From: Ruegeria_C sp040830705
GTDB lineage: Bacteria > Pseudomonadota > Alphaproteobacteria > Rhodobacterales > Rhodobacteraceae
Assembly (NCBI GenBank): GCA_040830705.1
Contig: JBFOME010000005.1
Span: 152,193 to 216,192 of the forward strand
DNA: 64,000 nt
Direction: 5' to 3'
Notes under the pieces: model-generated
What the model was told of the DNA's origin: nothing
Seen by the model: the letters and a program-made list of their open reading frames with translations, nothing else
Databases searched by the model: none
Shown: positions 1-8,220 of the stretch, piece by piece
Layout of the letters: each line of letters opens with the position of its first letter
Position numbering within the stretch: position 1 is the stretch's first letter
Made by a program: the position numbers and the translations under genes

Positions 1-47
1 AATATCGAGCGTCCCCACCGCCCATCGCCCACCCAGACGGGAGAGCA

Positions 48-857
48 ATGGATATGACGCCGATCGCCTTGACCATAGCCGGGTCTGATAGCGGAGGAGG
101 GGCCGGCATTCAGGCCGACCTCAAGGCGATGTCCGCGCTGGGCGTTTACGGCGCCAGCGTTATCACTGCCGTCACCGCGCAGAACACCCAGGCCGTGACC
201 GCCGTGCATGGCATACCGGCCGAGGTGATCACCGCCCAGATCGAAGCGGTTCTTGGTGATCTGGACGTAGGTGCAATCAAGATCGGCATGCTGGCCTCGC
301 CCGAGATCATCCATACGGTTGCGGATGCCCTGCGTGGCTTTGGTGGCCCGGTGGTTCTTGATCCGGTGATGATCGCCAAGTCCGGTGACGCCCTGCTGGC
401 GGATGAGGCGGTGGCAACTCTGCGCGAGGTGCTCGTCCCGCGTGCCACCGTCATCACCCCAAACCTGCCCGAAGCAGCGCGCCTGCTTGAGGTCAAGCCA
501 GCCGAGACGCAGGACGAGATGTTCGCCCAAGCGCGGGCCTTGATTGAGTTGGGCGCTCAGGCGGTGGTGATGAAGGGCGGTCACGCCGATGGCCCGGTTT
601 GCCATGACATGCTGGTCAATGGTGTTGGCTTGCTGGCTGACTACACGGCCCCGCGCCGCAACACGATCAACACCCATGGCACCGGCTGCACCTTGTCTTC
701 GGCCATTGCTGCCGGGCTGGCCAAGGGGCAGGATCTGCAAGAGGCCATGCAGCATGCCCATGGATACCTGCAAGGCGCTATCCTGCGGGCTGATGACCTG
801 AAGATCGGTCAGGGTCACGGACCGGTTCACCATTTCCACCAGGTCTGGGCGCGGTGA
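48..857 (+). CDS. thiD: Hydroxymethylpyrimidine/phosphomethylpyrimidine kinase
   Basis: ThiD phosphorylates HMP to HMP-P and then to HMP-PP, the pyrimidine half of thiamine, in the cytosol. The 269 residues are the normal ThiD length. The ribokinase-fold signatures are clear: a glycine-rich N-terminal stretch GSDSGGGAG (residues 12-20), DPVMIAKSG in the middle, and the anion-hole/catalytic loop GTGC at 211-214. GGGAGAG at 39-45 precedes two ATGs (48 and 54), and the spacing allows either. The gene is the first visible member of a thiamine operon and its stop overlaps the GTG start of thiO. Any upstream thiC or TPP riboswitch lies off the left edge. Confidence 0.96.
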   Translation: MDMTPIALTIAGSDSGGGAGIQADLKAMSALGVYGASVITAVTAQNTQAVTAVHGIPAEVITAQIEAVLGDLDVGAIKIGMLASPEIIHTVADALRGFGGPVVLDPVMIAKSGDALLADEAVATLREVLVPRATVITPNLPEAARLLEVKPAETQDEMFAQARALIELGAQAVVMKGGHADGPVCHDMLVNGVGLLADYTAPRRNTINTHGTGCTLSSAIAAGLAKGQDLQEAMQHAHGYLQGAILRADDLKIGQGHGPVHHFHQVWAR

Positions 858-1831
858 CGCTCTATTCGGTCATAGGGGCTGGGGTTGCCGGTCTGTCGGT
901 TGCGACTGAACTGGCCGCGCGCGGTGCGCAGGTGCAGGTCTTTGACCCTGCCGGTCCGCCCGGTCCGCATGGCTGCTCGTGGTGGGCCGGGGGCATGCTG
1001 GCGCCCTGGTGCGAATATGAAAATGCCGAGGAACCGGTGTTGCGCCACGGTCAAACCGCAATTGATTGGTGGGATCGTTACACTCAGGTAGATCGCGCTG
1101 GGACGCTGGTGGTGGCTCATCGTCGCGACCTGCCGGACCTGCGCCGCTTTGCGCGCCGGACGGAAGGCTACGGGCAGGCAGATCGTGACGAGATTACCCA
1201 GTTAGAGCCTGATTTACATGGTTTCGAAGCCGGACTGCATTTCGCTCAAGAGGCGCATCTGAACCCTCGGTCCGCGTTGCAAAGCCTGCGCGAAACTCTC
1301 GTGACGAAGGGTGTCGCGTTTCATACGGCACTGGCTCCAGAAGGGTTGGACAATGCCATTGATTGCAGAGGCTATGCCGCCCGCGATCAGCTTTCCGACC
1401 TGCGCGGCGTCAAGGGTGAGATGCTGGTCATCCGCTGCCCCGATGTGACGCTCAGCCGTCCGGTCCGGCTGCTGCATCCCCGCATCCCGCTTTATATCGT
1501 GCCGCGCGGCGAGGGTGTCTTCATGCTGGGCGCGACCATGATTGAAAGTGAAGACAAGGCGCGGATCACCGCCCGCTCGATGCTGGAACTGCTCAGCGCC
1601 GCCTTTGCGCTCAACCCGGCTTTTGGTGAGGCGGAAATCCTGGAAACCGGCGTCGATCTACGCCCGGCCTTTCCCGACAATCTTCCCCGTATCCGTCGCA
1701 GGAACGGTCGCATCTATGCCAATGGCCTGTATCGGCATGGCTATCTGCTGGCCCCGGCGGTGGCGCGCGGCGTTGCCGATCTTGCGCTTGAAAACAAACA
1801 TTCGGAGTTCGTTGATGAAGATCATCGTTAA
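854..1831 (+). CDS. thiO: Glycine oxidase ThiO (FAD-dependent)
   Basis: A D-amino-acid-oxidase-family flavoenzyme that oxidises glycine to dehydroglycine, which feeds ThiG in aerobic thiazole synthesis. The N-terminus has the Rossmann FAD motif VIGAGVAGLS at about residues 5-14. The C-terminal half carries the substrate-domain pattern LRPAFPDNLPRI followed by a conserved glycine-rich HGYLLAPA segment. At 325 residues it is slightly shorter than the typical 360. The GTG start at 854 overlaps the thiD stop (GTGA), which implies translational coupling, and the 3' end overlaps thiS. Having thiO rather than thiH fits an aerobic organism. Confidence 0.93.
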   Translation: MTLYSVIGAGVAGLSVATELAARGAQVQVFDPAGPPGPHGCSWWAGGMLAPWCEYENAEEPVLRHGQTAIDWWDRYTQVDRAGTLVVAHRRDLPDLRRFARRTEGYGQADRDEITQLEPDLHGFEAGLHFAQEAHLNPRSALQSLRETLVTKGVAFHTALAPEGLDNAIDCRGYAARDQLSDLRGVKGEMLVIRCPDVTLSRPVRLLHPRIPLYIVPRGEGVFMLGATMIESEDKARITARSMLELLSAAFALNPAFGEAEILETGVDLRPAFPDNLPRIRRRNGRIYANGLYRHGYLLAPAVARGVADLALENKHSEFVDEDHR

Positions 1832-2009
1832 CGGTGAGCCCCAAGATGTGGCGGCCAAAACCCTGTCCGATTTGCTGGCCGAATGCGGCTATTCCGGGCG
1901 CGTGGCCACGGCGGTGAACGAGGTCTTTGTCGCCTCCTCCGCCCGGATCGGCCACGCGCTTGCTGATGGCGACCGCGTCGAAATCCTTGCACCGATGCAG
2001 GGGGGCTAA
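1815..2009 (+). CDS. thiS: Sulfur carrier protein ThiS
   Basis: A 64-residue ubiquitin-fold protein that carries the thiazole sulfur as a C-terminal thiocarboxylate. The start is MKIIVNGEP and the protein ends in the diagnostic Gly-Gly after APMQ. ThiF adenylates this end before sulfur loading. The ATG at 1815 lies inside the end of thiO (stop 1831), so the two genes overlap by 17 bases in different frames. thiG follows after three bases. Length and C-terminus match the family exactly. Confidence 0.95.
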   Translation: MKIIVNGEPQDVAAKTLSDLLAECGYSGRVATAVNEVFVASSARIGHALADGDRVEILAPMQGG

Positions 2010-2012
2010 GCG

Positions 2013-2783
2013 ATGCGCGCGTTCTACGGCACCCAATTGGCCAATCCGCTGATGCTTGGCACGGCGCAATATCCCAGCCCCGCGATCCTCGAGGCGGCGT
2101 TTCGCGAGTCCAAAGCGGCGATTGCCACCGTTTCGTTGAGGCGTGAGGGGGCAGGGGGTGCTGGCCAGAGCTTTTGGCAGATGATCCGCGACCTAGATGT
2201 GCATGTCCTGCCCAACACCGCGGGCTGTCATTCGGTGAAGGAGGCGGTCACGACGGCCCATATGGCGCGCGAGGTGTTCGACACGCCCTGGATCAAGCTG
2301 GAACTGATTGGCCATACCGACAGCCTGCAACCAGATGTTTTTCAGCTGGTCGAGGCTGCTCGTATCCTGACCGAAGACGGGTTTCAGGTCTTTCCCTACA
2401 CAACCGAAGATCTGATCGTGGGTGAGCGTCTGCTCGGCGCAGGCTGCGAGGTGTTGATGCCCTGGGGCGCGCCGATCGGGTCGGGCCGGGGTTTGGCCAA
2501 CGAATACGCGCTGCGCGCCATGCGGGCAGAGTTTCCCGACACGCCGCTGGTGGTCGATGCCGGGATCGGGCTGCCCAGCCACGCAGCGCATGCAATGGAG
2601 CTGGGCTTTGACGCGGTGCTGCTCAACACCGCCGTGGCCCGTGCCGGTGATCCAGCCGCGATGGCCCGTGCCATGGCGCAAGCGGTCGAGGCAGGCCAAT
2701 TGGCCTATCAGGCCGATCCGATTGAGCCACGCGATATGGCGACGCCGTCGACACCGGTGATTGGAAAGGCCTTCCTGTCATGA
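2013..2783 (+). CDS. thiG: Thiazole synthase ThiG
   Basis: A TIM-barrel enzyme that condenses 1-deoxy-D-xylulose 5-phosphate, dehydroglycine and ThiS thiocarboxylate into the thiazole phosphate. The Schiff-base lysine is Lys95 in the motif WIKLELIG (93-100). The family motif PNTAGC lies at 67-72, and the phosphate-binding GSGRGL segment lies near residue 151. Its 256 residues are normal. It lies between thiS (three bases upstream) and thiE (ATGA overlap), the usual order of alphaproteobacterial thiOSGE operons. Confidence 0.96.
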   Translation: MRAFYGTQLANPLMLGTAQYPSPAILEAAFRESKAAIATVSLRREGAGGAGQSFWQMIRDLDVHVLPNTAGCHSVKEAVTTAHMAREVFDTPWIKLELIGHTDSLQPDVFQLVEAARILTEDGFQVFPYTTEDLIVGERLLGAGCEVLMPWGAPIGSGRGLANEYALRAMRAEFPDTPLVVDAGIGLPSHAAHAMELGFDAVLLNTAVARAGDPAAMARAMAQAVEAGQLAYQADPIEPRDMATPSTPVIGKAFLS

Positions 2784-3376
2784 CGCTGGACCGTTTCTAC
2801 CCGATCTTTGACGATGTTTCGTGGTTGGAGCGCATGCTGCCGCTTGGCGTGAAGCTTGTCCAGTTACGCATCAAGGACCGGCCCGAGGATGTGATCCGGG
2901 CGCAAATCCGCGCTGCTGTTCAGTTATGTCGGGCGCACGGTGCTGTGCTGGTCGTTAATGACTACTGGCAGATTGCCATCGATGAAGGCTGCGACTGGCT
3001 GCATTTGGGGCAAGAGGATCTGGACGAAGCTGATCTGCCCGCGATCCAAAAAGCGGGTCTAAAGCTAGGGCTTTCGACCCATGATGATGCAGAACTGGAT
3101 CGGGCCCTGTCGCTGCATCCTGACTACATCGCGCTTGGTCCGGTCTATCCGACGATCCTGAAAAAGATGAAATGGCATCAGCAGGGTCTGCCAAAAGTCA
3201 CCGAATGGAAGGGGCGTGTCGGGTCGGTGCCGCTGGTCGGCATTGGCGGGATGAGCGTGGAACGCGCGCCCGGTGTGCTTGAGGCCGGGGCTGATATCGT
3301 ATCAGTCGTGACTGACATCACGCTCAACGATGATCCTGAAGCACGGGTGCGGCAATGGATCGAGGCGACGCGATGA
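2780..3376 (+). CDS. thiE: Thiamine phosphate synthase ThiE
   Basis: Joins HMP-PP and thiazole phosphate to give thiamine phosphate. The protein is a 198-residue TIM barrel with the family landmarks LVQLRIKD near residue 26, VNDYW in the mid-N-terminal half, HLGQEDL, GPVYPT and the phosphate-site GIGGM near the C-terminus. The ATG at 2780 overlaps the thiG stop, and its own end overlaps thiF by four bases, so the operon is translationally coupled. Confidence 0.94.
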   Translation: MTLDRFYPIFDDVSWLERMLPLGVKLVQLRIKDRPEDVIRAQIRAAVQLCRAHGAVLVVNDYWQIAIDEGCDWLHLGQEDLDEADLPAIQKAGLKLGLSTHDDAELDRALSLHPDYIALGPVYPTILKKMKWHQQGLPKVTEWKGRVGSVPLVGIGGMSVERAPGVLEAGADIVSVVTDITLNDDPEARVRQWIEATR

Positions 3377-4338
3377 GCCGTTATGCGCGACAGATGCAAT
3401 TGCCCGAGATCGGCGCCGCCGGGCAGTCGCGCCTGTCGGCCGCGCGCGTTCTTGTGGTTGGCGCGGGTGGATTAGCCGCGCCGCTGCTGCCGCTTTTGGC
3501 AGGGGCTGGCGTGGGGCATCTGACCATCGTCGATCCTGACAAAGTAGATTTGTCGAACCTGCATCGGCAGACTCTATTCACCGAAGCTGATCGCGGTGAG
3601 CTCAAGGCAGAGCGTGCCATAGCGCGTGTTAAGGCGATCAACTCCGAGATTTCGGTGATCGGCATACCCGAGGCGCTAACCCCCGCAAACGCCGCCGCGC
3701 TTGTGCAGAGTGCTGACATTGTGCTCGATTGCGCTGATAGTTATGCCGCCAGCTATGTGTTGAGCGATACCTGTCGCGCCCATGAAACCCCGCTGATCAG
3801 CGCGTCTGTTCTGGGTCTAAGCGGATATGTCGGCGGCTTCTGCGGTACCGGACCCAGCCTGCGTGCGGTGTTCCCAGAGATGCCCGACAACACGCAAAGT
3901 TGCGCCAGTTCCGGTGTGTTAGGGCCTGTTGTGGCCATGATTGGCGCGCTGCAGGCGCAGATGGCGTTGTCGGTTCTGCTAGGGTTTGATCCATCGCCCA
4001 TCGGTCAGATGATGCAGGTTGATGCCAAGACTTTCCGACTATCCAGCTTCCGTTTCGACGGGGCACCGGAACCCGAAAGCCAGTTCGCCTTCGTGGCACC
4101 GGGCAGTCTCGGGGAAAGTCACAAGATCATCGAATTGCGCAGCACCGCCGAAGCGCCGGTTCCGGCCCATCCCCGGGCAGTGCGGATTGCGCCTGAACAG
4201 GTGAGCGCGGCGCTGCCCGATCCGAACACGCCGCTCGCGCTTTGCTGTGCGACGGGTCTGCGGGCTTGGCGTGCGGCAGAAAAAGTCAAAGAAATCTGGC
4301 CCGGCGAGATTGTTCTTGTCGCGGCCTCCACTTCATGA
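3373..4338 (+). CDS. thiF: ThiF/MoeB-family adenylyltransferase with rhodanese-like tail
   Basis: An E1-like enzyme expected to adenylate the ThiS C-terminus. Residues 1-230 hold the ATP-binding Rossmann motif VVGAGG (28-33), the acidic DPDKVDLSNLHRQ segment and a catalytic-region CASSGVLGP. From about residue 240 to 321 there is a shortened rhodanese-like domain with an LCCATGLRAW loop that keeps a candidate persulfide cysteine. The CxxC zinc pairs typical of MoeB/ThiF are not evident. The fusion suggests that activation and sulfur delivery to ThiS share one chain. Position in the thi operon favours ThiF over MoeB. Confidence 0.87.
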   Translation: MSRYARQMQLPEIGAAGQSRLSAARVLVVGAGGLAAPLLPLLAGAGVGHLTIVDPDKVDLSNLHRQTLFTEADRGELKAERAIARVKAINSEISVIGIPEALTPANAAALVQSADIVLDCADSYAASYVLSDTCRAHETPLISASVLGLSGYVGGFCGTGPSLRAVFPEMPDNTQSCASSGVLGPVVAMIGALQAQMALSVLLGFDPSPIGQMMQVDAKTFRLSSFRFDGAPEPESQFAFVAPGSLGESHKIIELRSTAEAPVPAHPRAVRIAPEQVSAALPDPNTPLALCCATGLRAWRAAEKVKEIWPGEIVLVAASTS

Positions 4339-4354
4339 ACAGGAAGTTGATAAC

Positions 4355-5290
4355 ATGAAGAAAATTATCGCCACATTGGCTCTCCTCGCGGCCACGCCCG
4401 CCTTTGCCGCCGACAAGATGACGGTGCTGCTGGACTGGTTTGTGAACCCCGACCATGGCCCGATCATTGTCGCGCAAGAAAAGGGCTATTTCGCTGACCA
4501 GGATCTTGAAGTTGAAATCATCGCACCTGCCGATCCGTCGGCCCCTCCGCGTTTGGTTGCGGCCGGACGGGGCGATCTGGCCGTCAGCTATCAGCCGCAA
4601 TTGCATCTGCAGATCCATGAAGGCCTGCCGCTGAAACGTGTCGGTACGCTGGTCGCCACGCCGCTGAACTGCCTGCTGGTGCTCAAGGATGGGCCGATCA
4701 AGACGCCCGCCGATCTGAAAGGCAAGAAGATCGGTTTCTCGGTTGCCGGTGTCGAAGAGGCGGTTCTGAGCACGGTTCTGGGCAATTACGGCGTCAAGCT
4801 GGATGAGGTTGAGCTGGTCAATGTGAACTTCTCGCTGTCGCCCTCGCTGATGTCCGGTCAGGTTGACGCGGTGATCGGCGCGTATCGGAATTTCGAGCTG
4901 AACCAGATGGATATCGAAAAGCACCCCGGCACCTGCTTTTACATCGAAGAAGAAGGTGTGCCGCCCTATGACGAGCTGATCTATGTGGCTAACCCGGACA
5001 TGATGGATGCCAGCAAAGTGGCGCGCTTTTTGACCGCGACTGAAAAGGCCACGCAGTTCATCGTGAACCACCCGCAAGAAAGCTGGGAGATCTTTTCGGG
5101 CACCTCGCCCGAATTGCAAGACGAATTGAACAAGCGCGCGTGGAAAGACACGCTGACCCGCTTTGCGCTGCGCCCTGCCGGGCTGGACGCAGGTCGCTAC
5201 ACTCGGTTTGAGGAGTTCCTCAAGGACAAGGGCTTGACCAACAGTATCAATCCGGTCAGCGACATCGCAATTGACGTGACCGCGCAATGA
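4355..5290 (+). CDS. thiY: Thiamine-pyrimidine ABC transporter substrate-binding protein (NMT1/THI5-like)
   Basis: Periplasmic receptor for a thiamine pyrimidine precursor such as formylaminopyrimidine or HMP. A signal peptide spans about residues 1-19 (MKKIIATLALLAATPAFAA), and mature NMT1/THI5-like sequence begins with TVLLDWFVNPDHGPI. AGGAAG at 4341-4346 sits nine bases before the ATG at 4355; an upstream in-frame extension would overlap thiF and has no signal peptide. Its partners are thiZ (ATPase) and thiX (permease). The stop overlaps the tenA start. Confidence 0.9.
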   Translation: MKKIIATLALLAATPAFAADKMTVLLDWFVNPDHGPIIVAQEKGYFADQDLEVEIIAPADPSAPPRLVAAGRGDLAVSYQPQLHLQIHEGLPLKRVGTLVATPLNCLLVLKDGPIKTPADLKGKKIGFSVAGVEEAVLSTVLGNYGVKLDEVELVNVNFSLSPSLMSGQVDAVIGAYRNFELNQMDIEKHPGTCFYIEEEGVPPYDELIYVANPDMMDASKVARFLTATEKATQFIVNHPQESWEIFSGTSPELQDELNKRAWKDTLTRFALRPAGLDAGRYTRFEEFLKDKGLTNSINPVSDIAIDVTAQ

Positions 5291-5970
5291 GTGCGGCTCC
5301 AGACTATGGCCGCGCCTTTGGTAAGATGCGCGCGGCCACCGGCGAGACGTGGCGGGACTATACCCGCCACGCTTTTGTCGAAGGTCTAAGCGATGGCAGC
5401 CTGCCGAATGAGGCGTTTCTGCACTACCTGCGGCAGGATTTCGTGTTCCTCAGCCACTTCTCGCGCGCTTGGGCGCTGGCGGTGGTTAAGGCCGAAACCC
5501 ATGATGAAATGCTGGTGGCGTCCTCGACGGTGAACGGGCTGATCCATGAAGAGATGATGCTGCATGTCGGTGTCTGCGCGGAGGCCGGTATCTCGCATGA
5601 AGAACTTGCAGCGACCCCCGAGCGGCCGGAAAACCTGGCCTATACACGCTACGTGCTTGAGGCTGGGTATAGCGGCGATTTCCTGACCCTTCTGGCGGCG
5701 CTCGCGCCCTGCGTAATGGGCTATGCCGAGATCGGACTGCGGCTGAAACAAGAGGCACGCTCGGACATCTATCAACAGTGGATCGACACCTATGCGGGCG
5801 ATCAGTATCAGGCCTATTGCCGCGATGTCGGGGGCATGATCGACAGCGCCGTGACCCGTCGCCTGGGCGAGGGCTATGATCAACTGCCGGTTTGGCAGAG
5901 CCTGTGCAAGACGTTCCGGACCGCGACCGAACTTGAGGTCAAGTTCTGGGAGATGGGCCTGACGCCGTGA
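5287..5970 (+). CDS. tenA: Aminopyrimidine aminohydrolase TenA (thiaminase II)
   Basis: Hydrolyses the amino-pyrimidine formed from degraded thiamine to HMP, returning it to ThiD. The 227 residues are a typical all-helical TenA. The nucleophile is Cys142 in LAPCVMGYAEIG (140-150), and the conserved acidic C-terminal helix ELEVKFWEMG supplies the catalytic glutamate region. The gene lies inside the ABC transporter cluster, overlapping thiY and thiZ by four bases on each side, so imported pyrimidine is processed by a co-translated enzyme. Confidence 0.94.
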   Translation: MSAAPDYGRAFGKMRAATGETWRDYTRHAFVEGLSDGSLPNEAFLHYLRQDFVFLSHFSRAWALAVVKAETHDEMLVASSTVNGLIHEEMMLHVGVCAEAGISHEELAATPERPENLAYTRYVLEAGYSGDFLTLLAALAPCVMGYAEIGLRLKQEARSDIYQQWIDTYAGDQYQAYCRDVGGMIDSAVTRRLGEGYDQLPVWQSLCKTFRTATELEVKFWEMGLTP

Positions 5971-6695
5971 CATCGGCACCCGAGATAACGGTTGAAGGGG
6001 GGGCGTCGATTGACGGCGTCCCGCTTTTTGCACCGTTGTGTCTGGTGCTTGAGGCTGGGAAATGGACTTGCCTTTTGGGCGGTTCGGGTGTCGGGAAATC
6101 GACGGTTCTGCGTCTGATTGCCGGGTTGCAGACAGGGGCGTTTTTCGATGGCGCAATCCACGCCTCTGATGGGCAGGTGGTTGCGCCGCGCGTTGCCTAC
6201 ATGGCGCAGGACGACCTGTTGTTGCCTTGGGCGGATGTGGCGCGCAACGTAACGCTGGGCGCCCGTCTGCGCGGCGAAAAGCCCGATGCCGAACGGTTGG
6301 ACAGATTGCTGGGGCGCGTCGGTCTTGCTGATCATGCGCATAAGAAACCTTCGGAGCTTTCTGGTGGGCAGCGGCAACGCGCAGCGCTGGCGCGAACGCT
6401 GATGGAGGACAAGCAGATCATCCTGCTGGACGAGCCCTTCTCGGCACTTGATGCAAGAACGCGCGCCGACATGCAGGAACTGGCGGTCGAATTGCTGCAG
6501 GGCCGCACCGTTCTGCTGGTGACCCATGATCCCGGCGAGGCCGCGCGCCTGGGTCAGACCATCGCGGTGATGTCGCAGCGTGGGCTTGAGCATTGCGCCG
6601 TCCCGTCCTCGCCCGCACCGCGCCGGGTCGATGATATCGAGATGTTGGAAACCCAGGGCGCTTTGCTGCGCCTATTGCGCGAGAAGGCGGCATGA
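5967..6695 (+). CDS. thiZ: ABC transporter ATP-binding protein, thiamine-pyrimidine uptake
   Basis: The cytosolic ATPase of the ThiXYZ importer. It carries Walker A GGSGVGKST (about residues 37-45), Q-loop, signature LSGGQRQRAA (about 131-140), Walker B IILLDEP and the switch histidine in VTHDP. The 242 residues resemble the SsuB/TauB nitrate-taurine family, which fits an NMT1-type binding protein. The GTG start at 5967 overlaps the tenA stop, and the end overlaps thiX. Confidence 0.9.
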   Translation: MTSAPEITVEGGASIDGVPLFAPLCLVLEAGKWTCLLGGSGVGKSTVLRLIAGLQTGAFFDGAIHASDGQVVAPRVAYMAQDDLLLPWADVARNVTLGARLRGEKPDAERLDRLLGRVGLADHAHKKPSELSGGQRQRAALARTLMEDKQIILLDEPFSALDARTRADMQELAVELLQGRTVLLVTHDPGEAARLGQTIAVMSQRGLEHCAVPSSPAPRRVDDIEMLETQGALLRLLREKAA

Positions 6696-7426
6696 AGCTC
6701 GGGGCGCCCCTTGCAGCGACCGTGTTCGCGCTGCTGCTTTGGCAGGGCGTGGTGATGTTCACAGCGTTGCCGCGTTTTATCCTGCCGGGCCCGCTGGTGG
6801 TGGCGGAGGCATGGTGGGCTAACCGTGCGGTGATCGCCGAAAACACGCTTATCACCGGGCTGGAGGTTCTGATCGGTCTCGTCGTCGGGTCGGCGCTGGG
6901 GGCCGCCACGGCGATTCAACTGGCGTCCTCGCGGACCGCGCGGGTGCTGGTGCAGCCGATGCTGGTCTTCACTCAAGCCCTGCCGGTCTTTGCTTTGGCC
7001 CCCATTCTGACATTGTGGTTTGGTTACGGGTTAGGGTCGAAAGTGGCTATGGCGGTGTTGATTATTTACTTCCCCGTAACCTCGTCATTTTTCGACGGTT
7101 TGATGCGCACACCCGGGGGATATCTGGATCTGGCGCGCACGATGCAAGCCAGCCGCCGCGCGATCCTGTGGCAGATCCGTGTGCCCGCCGCGCTGCCTTC
7201 GCTGGCCTCGGGACTGCGGCTGGCGGCGGTCTATGCGCCGATTGGTGCCGTGATCGGCGAATGGGTGGGATCGTCGCGCGGGCTGGGCTATCTGATGCTG
7301 CTGGCCAATGGCCGCGCTAAGACAGATCTGATGTTCGCTGCCATGCTGACCCTCGGCTTGCTCTCGGTGCTGCTGCATCTAGTGGTGCGCAAGCTTACGG
7401 CGCGTATGGCGGGCGAGGCGCGTTAA
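6692..7426 (+). CDS. thiX: ABC transporter permease, thiamine-pyrimidine uptake
   Basis: The inner-membrane permease partner of thiY and thiZ. The 244 residues contain about six hydrophobic segments and a BPD_transp_1 domain. A cytoplasmic EAA-like loop is visible as DLARTMQASRRAILWQIRVP. The gene overlaps thiZ by four bases. It is the last gene of the operon; I see no strong terminator in the 20-35 bases before radC. Confidence 0.9.
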   Translation: MKLGAPLAATVFALLLWQGVVMFTALPRFILPGPLVVAEAWWANRAVIAENTLITGLEVLIGLVVGSALGAATAIQLASSRTARVLVQPMLVFTQALPVFALAPILTLWFGYGLGSKVAMAVLIIYFPVTSSFFDGLMRTPGGYLDLARTMQASRRAILWQIRVPAALPSLASGLRLAAVYAPIGAVIGEWVGSSRGLGYLMLLANGRAKTDLMFAAMLTLGLLSVLLHLVVRKLTARMAGEAR

Positions 7427-7461
7427 CCTGACAGAAACTCCTTGCGGTGCAGCTTGGTGGC

Positions 7462-8220
7462 ATGGCCGAGATCGATGCCTTTTGTGAAGCCCCGATGCTG
7501 TTTGATTCGGACGAAGCTCCGGCGGATGCTCTGCCGTCGGGGCGCACGCCGTCATATATTAAGGATCACCGCAAGCGCCTGCGCGACAGGTTCATGTCCG
7601 GCGGCGCAGCGGCGATGCCGGATTATGAGCTGCTGGAACTGGTCTTGTTCCGGGCGATCCCGCGACAGGATGTGAAACCTCTGGCGCGGCTGCTGCTTGA
7701 GGCATTCGGCGACTTCAACCGGGTGCTCAGCGCGCCTCCGGAACGTCTGGCCGATATCAAAGGGATCGGTGCCGCCGTGATTACGGAACTAAAGATCGTT
7801 GAGGCCAGCGCGCACCGGCTGGCAAGGTCAAAGGTGTTGCAACGTCACGTACTTTCGGGCTGGGACGCGCTGCTGGATTACTGTCACACTACTATGGCGC
7901 ATCGCGAGACCGAGCAGTTTCGCGTCCTCTACCTGGATCGCAAGAACGTGCTGATTGCCGACGAAGAACAGGCACGCGGCACGGTCGATCATGTACCGGT
8001 CTACCCGCGCGAGGTGGCAAAGCGGGCGTTAGAGTTGAACGCCTCGGCGCTTATCCTCGTACATAACCACCCCTCGGGCGACCCAACCCCGTCGCAGTCG
8101 GATATCGATATGACGATGCGTATTCAAGACGCCTGCGAAGCATTGGGGCTAACGCTGCATGATCACCTGATCATCGGAAAGTCCGAGGAATTGAGTTTTC
8201 GCGGTTCGGGGTATCTCTAA
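7462..8220 (+). CDS. radC: RadC-family JAB-domain protein
   Basis: Conserved protein of the RadC family; despite the name its role in repair is unproven, and the fold is a JAB1/MPN metalloprotease-like domain. Residues about 15-90 hold a helix-hairpin-helix region (KGIGAAVITELK). The C-terminal half has the zinc-site motif HNHPSGDPTPSQSD. The start is ambiguous: GTG 7447, ATG 7462 and ATG 7495 all lack a good Shine-Dalgarno, and I chose ATG 7462. The stop overlaps the end of the convergent downstream gene by four bases. Confidence 0.9.
   Translation: MAEIDAFCEAPMLFDSDEAPADALPSGRTPSYIKDHRKRLRDRFMSGGAAAMPDYELLELVLFRAIPRQDVKPLARLLLEAFGDFNRVLSAPPERLADIKGIGAAVITELKIVEASAHRLARSKVLQRHVLSGWDALLDYCHTTMAHRETEQFRVLYLDRKNVLIADEEQARGTVDHVPVYPREVAKRALELNASALILVHNHPSGDPTPSQSDIDMTMRIQDACEALGLTLHDHLIIGKSEELSFRGSGYL

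Noticed and set aside
1..47. TPP riboswitch before thiD
   Set aside because: The visible 47 bases show only a ribosome binding site and no conserved thi-box elements; any riboswitch would lie outside the window.
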